5,703 nt of DNA from Actinomycetota bacterium (GTDB taxonomy: Bacteria; Actinomycetota; Thermoleophilia; Solirubrobacterales; Solirubrobacteraceae): positions 1 to 5,703 of the forward strand of contig JAHWJE010000131.1 of NCBI GenBank assembly GCA_019348575.1, written 5' to 3'. Position numbers and translations under genes: made by a program. Within the stretch, counting starts at the first letter, position 1; every line of letters begins with the position of its first letter. Shown here piece after piece: positions 5,175 to 5,703 of this stretch. The notes below the pieces were generated by a model that did no database searches, was not told the origin of the DNA, and saw nothing but the letters and a program-made list of their open reading frames with translations.

Positions 5175-5703
5175 CTCCGGCATGATCGTGGTTGCGCCGC
5201 GATGAGTCCTACTGCTCGTCGCGCGGCCACGGGTGAGCCCGGATCCGGTGGTCGTGCAGCAGGAAGATCGTCAGTGGGAGAGTTGGCCTGAAGAGCAAGT
5301 TGCCCGGCGTGATGTAGTGCTCCGGCGATGCTCCTGTTTCTTCGGGCGACAACGCCCGGACCCGCCGCCCTGCCGCCGCGCGCTCGACGTAGCGCGTGGC
5401 GATCGAGCAAGCGCGCAGCGATGGCGGTGGTTGCGATCGCGTTGATCGCAACGACCGGCTGCGGCGCGGACGACCCGCCGCCGGCGACCGCGACTTCTGA
5501 GTCCGACCCGACACCGGGGGAGCCCGTCAGAACCGTTCCGTCAGGACCAACCGTGCCTATGACGGTCCCTTCGGCATCGATGATCTCTCCGGTTTCTGGG
5601 TCGACCTGCGCACCTGGTGGAAGACCGCCGGCCAGATGTTGCACCGGCTTCGGCTCGTCGACCACACCTGGTTTCTGTCCACAGGCGCTCAGGGTGAGGG
5701 CGA
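5171..5703 (-). CDS. Lipoprotein N-terminal part, cut by the right edge; probably frameshifted
   Basis: The frame is open from the window edge (start codon outside) to TGA 5171-5173. The first codons read ALTLSACGQKPG, a lipobox with the lipidated Cys 7 residues in, so the product should be membrane-anchored outside the cell. Next comes a flexible acidic, Gly/Pro-rich stretch (GGLPPGAQVDPETGEIIDAE, then a TV-G-DG repeat-like piece), which reads as genuine protein and resembles linkers of secreted actinobacterial lipoproteins. After about 5395 the frame becomes Arg/Ala-rich with poor third-position GC, while the overlapping minus-strand frame ending at 5209 takes over good codon use. I infer a one-base slip at about 5390-5420. 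A GTG at 5663-5665 could be mistaken for the start but lies downstream of the lipobox. Function unknown. A plus-strand frame over the same bases also shows a lipobox; see the findings. Confidence 0.5.
   Translation of the reverse strand, partial: ALTLSACGQKPGVVDEPKPVQHLAGGLPPGAQVDPETGEIIDAEGTVIGTVGPDGTVLTGSPGVGSDSEVAVAGGGSSAPQPVVAINAIATTAIAARLLDRHALRRARGGRAAGPGVVARRNRSIAGALHHAGQLALQANSPTDDLPAARPPDPGSPVAARRAVGLIAAQPRSCRR
5209..5514 (-). pseudogene. Likely C-terminal frame of the same lipoprotein gene
   Basis: From about 5400 down to TAG 5209-5211 this frame has G/C in most third positions (by hand about 53 of 63 codons). It reads like a real protein, with LSPEETGASPEHYITPGN then a hydrophobic segment (LLFRPTLPLTIFLL) and a basic tail. 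Its first part, from the formal GTG at 5514 to about 5410, is Arg/Ser-rich and looks out of frame. Joining the preceding lipoprotein frame at about 5390-5420 gives one continuous plausible protein (NAIATTAIAARLLDR followed by YVERAAAGRR). I therefore read it as the distal half of a gene broken by an indel, natural or from sequencing. It could instead be a separate small gene. No family recognised. Confidence 0.4.

Noticed and set aside
5035..5208. tRNA or small structured RNA gene in the right intergenic region
   Set aside because: No cloverleaf, CCA end or T-loop consensus could be found by eye on either strand.

Overview
The window is uniformly GC-rich, with most codons in the convincing genes ending in G or C. 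It looks like a chromosomal stretch from a high-GC actinobacterium. The lineage around Solirubrobacterales/Thermoleophilia is my best guess. It rests on the style of the proteins: an L,D-transpeptidase with an N-terminal peptidoglycan-binding domain, several secreted lipoproteins, and leaderless-type promoters. I did not compare against any database. No tRNA, rRNA, insertion sequence, CRISPR array or phage gene was seen.

Layout, left to right. 1-239: no confident gene; an 8-bp inverted repeat and an unassigned minus-strand reading frame. 240-896 (-): secreted Cu/Zn-superoxide-dismutase-like (CHRD-type) protein starting at TTG behind a strong Shine-Dalgarno. 1028-1897 (+): lipoprotein with five Asp-box (BNR) repeats, beta-propeller type, whose N-terminal third appears to pass through three frameshifts. 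1929-2972 (-): exported L,D-transpeptidase with an intact catalytic motif. 2973-3202: divergent promoter region with a compact G-quadruplex motif. 3203-4114 (+): pseudouridine-5'-phosphate glycosidase PsuG with all expected active-site residues. 4115-4209: convergent spacer with two hairpins and a 10-bp palindrome. 4210-5034 (-): class I SAM-dependent methyltransferase. 5035-5208: a 14-bp palindrome and a possible 47-codon ORF. 5171-5703 (-): start-truncated lipoprotein gene running off the right edge, apparently frameshifted in its second half.

The five confident genes alternate in strand (-,+,-,+,-), so each is probably transcribed alone and there is no operon or dedicated pathway. A loose theme is the cell envelope: three of the products carry export signals or lipoboxes and one crosslinks peptidoglycan. 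PsuG (pseudouridine catabolism) and the methyltransferase look like independent housekeeping or accessory genes. I see no convincing new multi-gene system. The points most worth a second look are the two genes with frame breaks, the SOD-like protein's metal-site pattern, the short-loop G-quadruplex upstream of psuG, and the matching leaderless promoter geometry at two genes.
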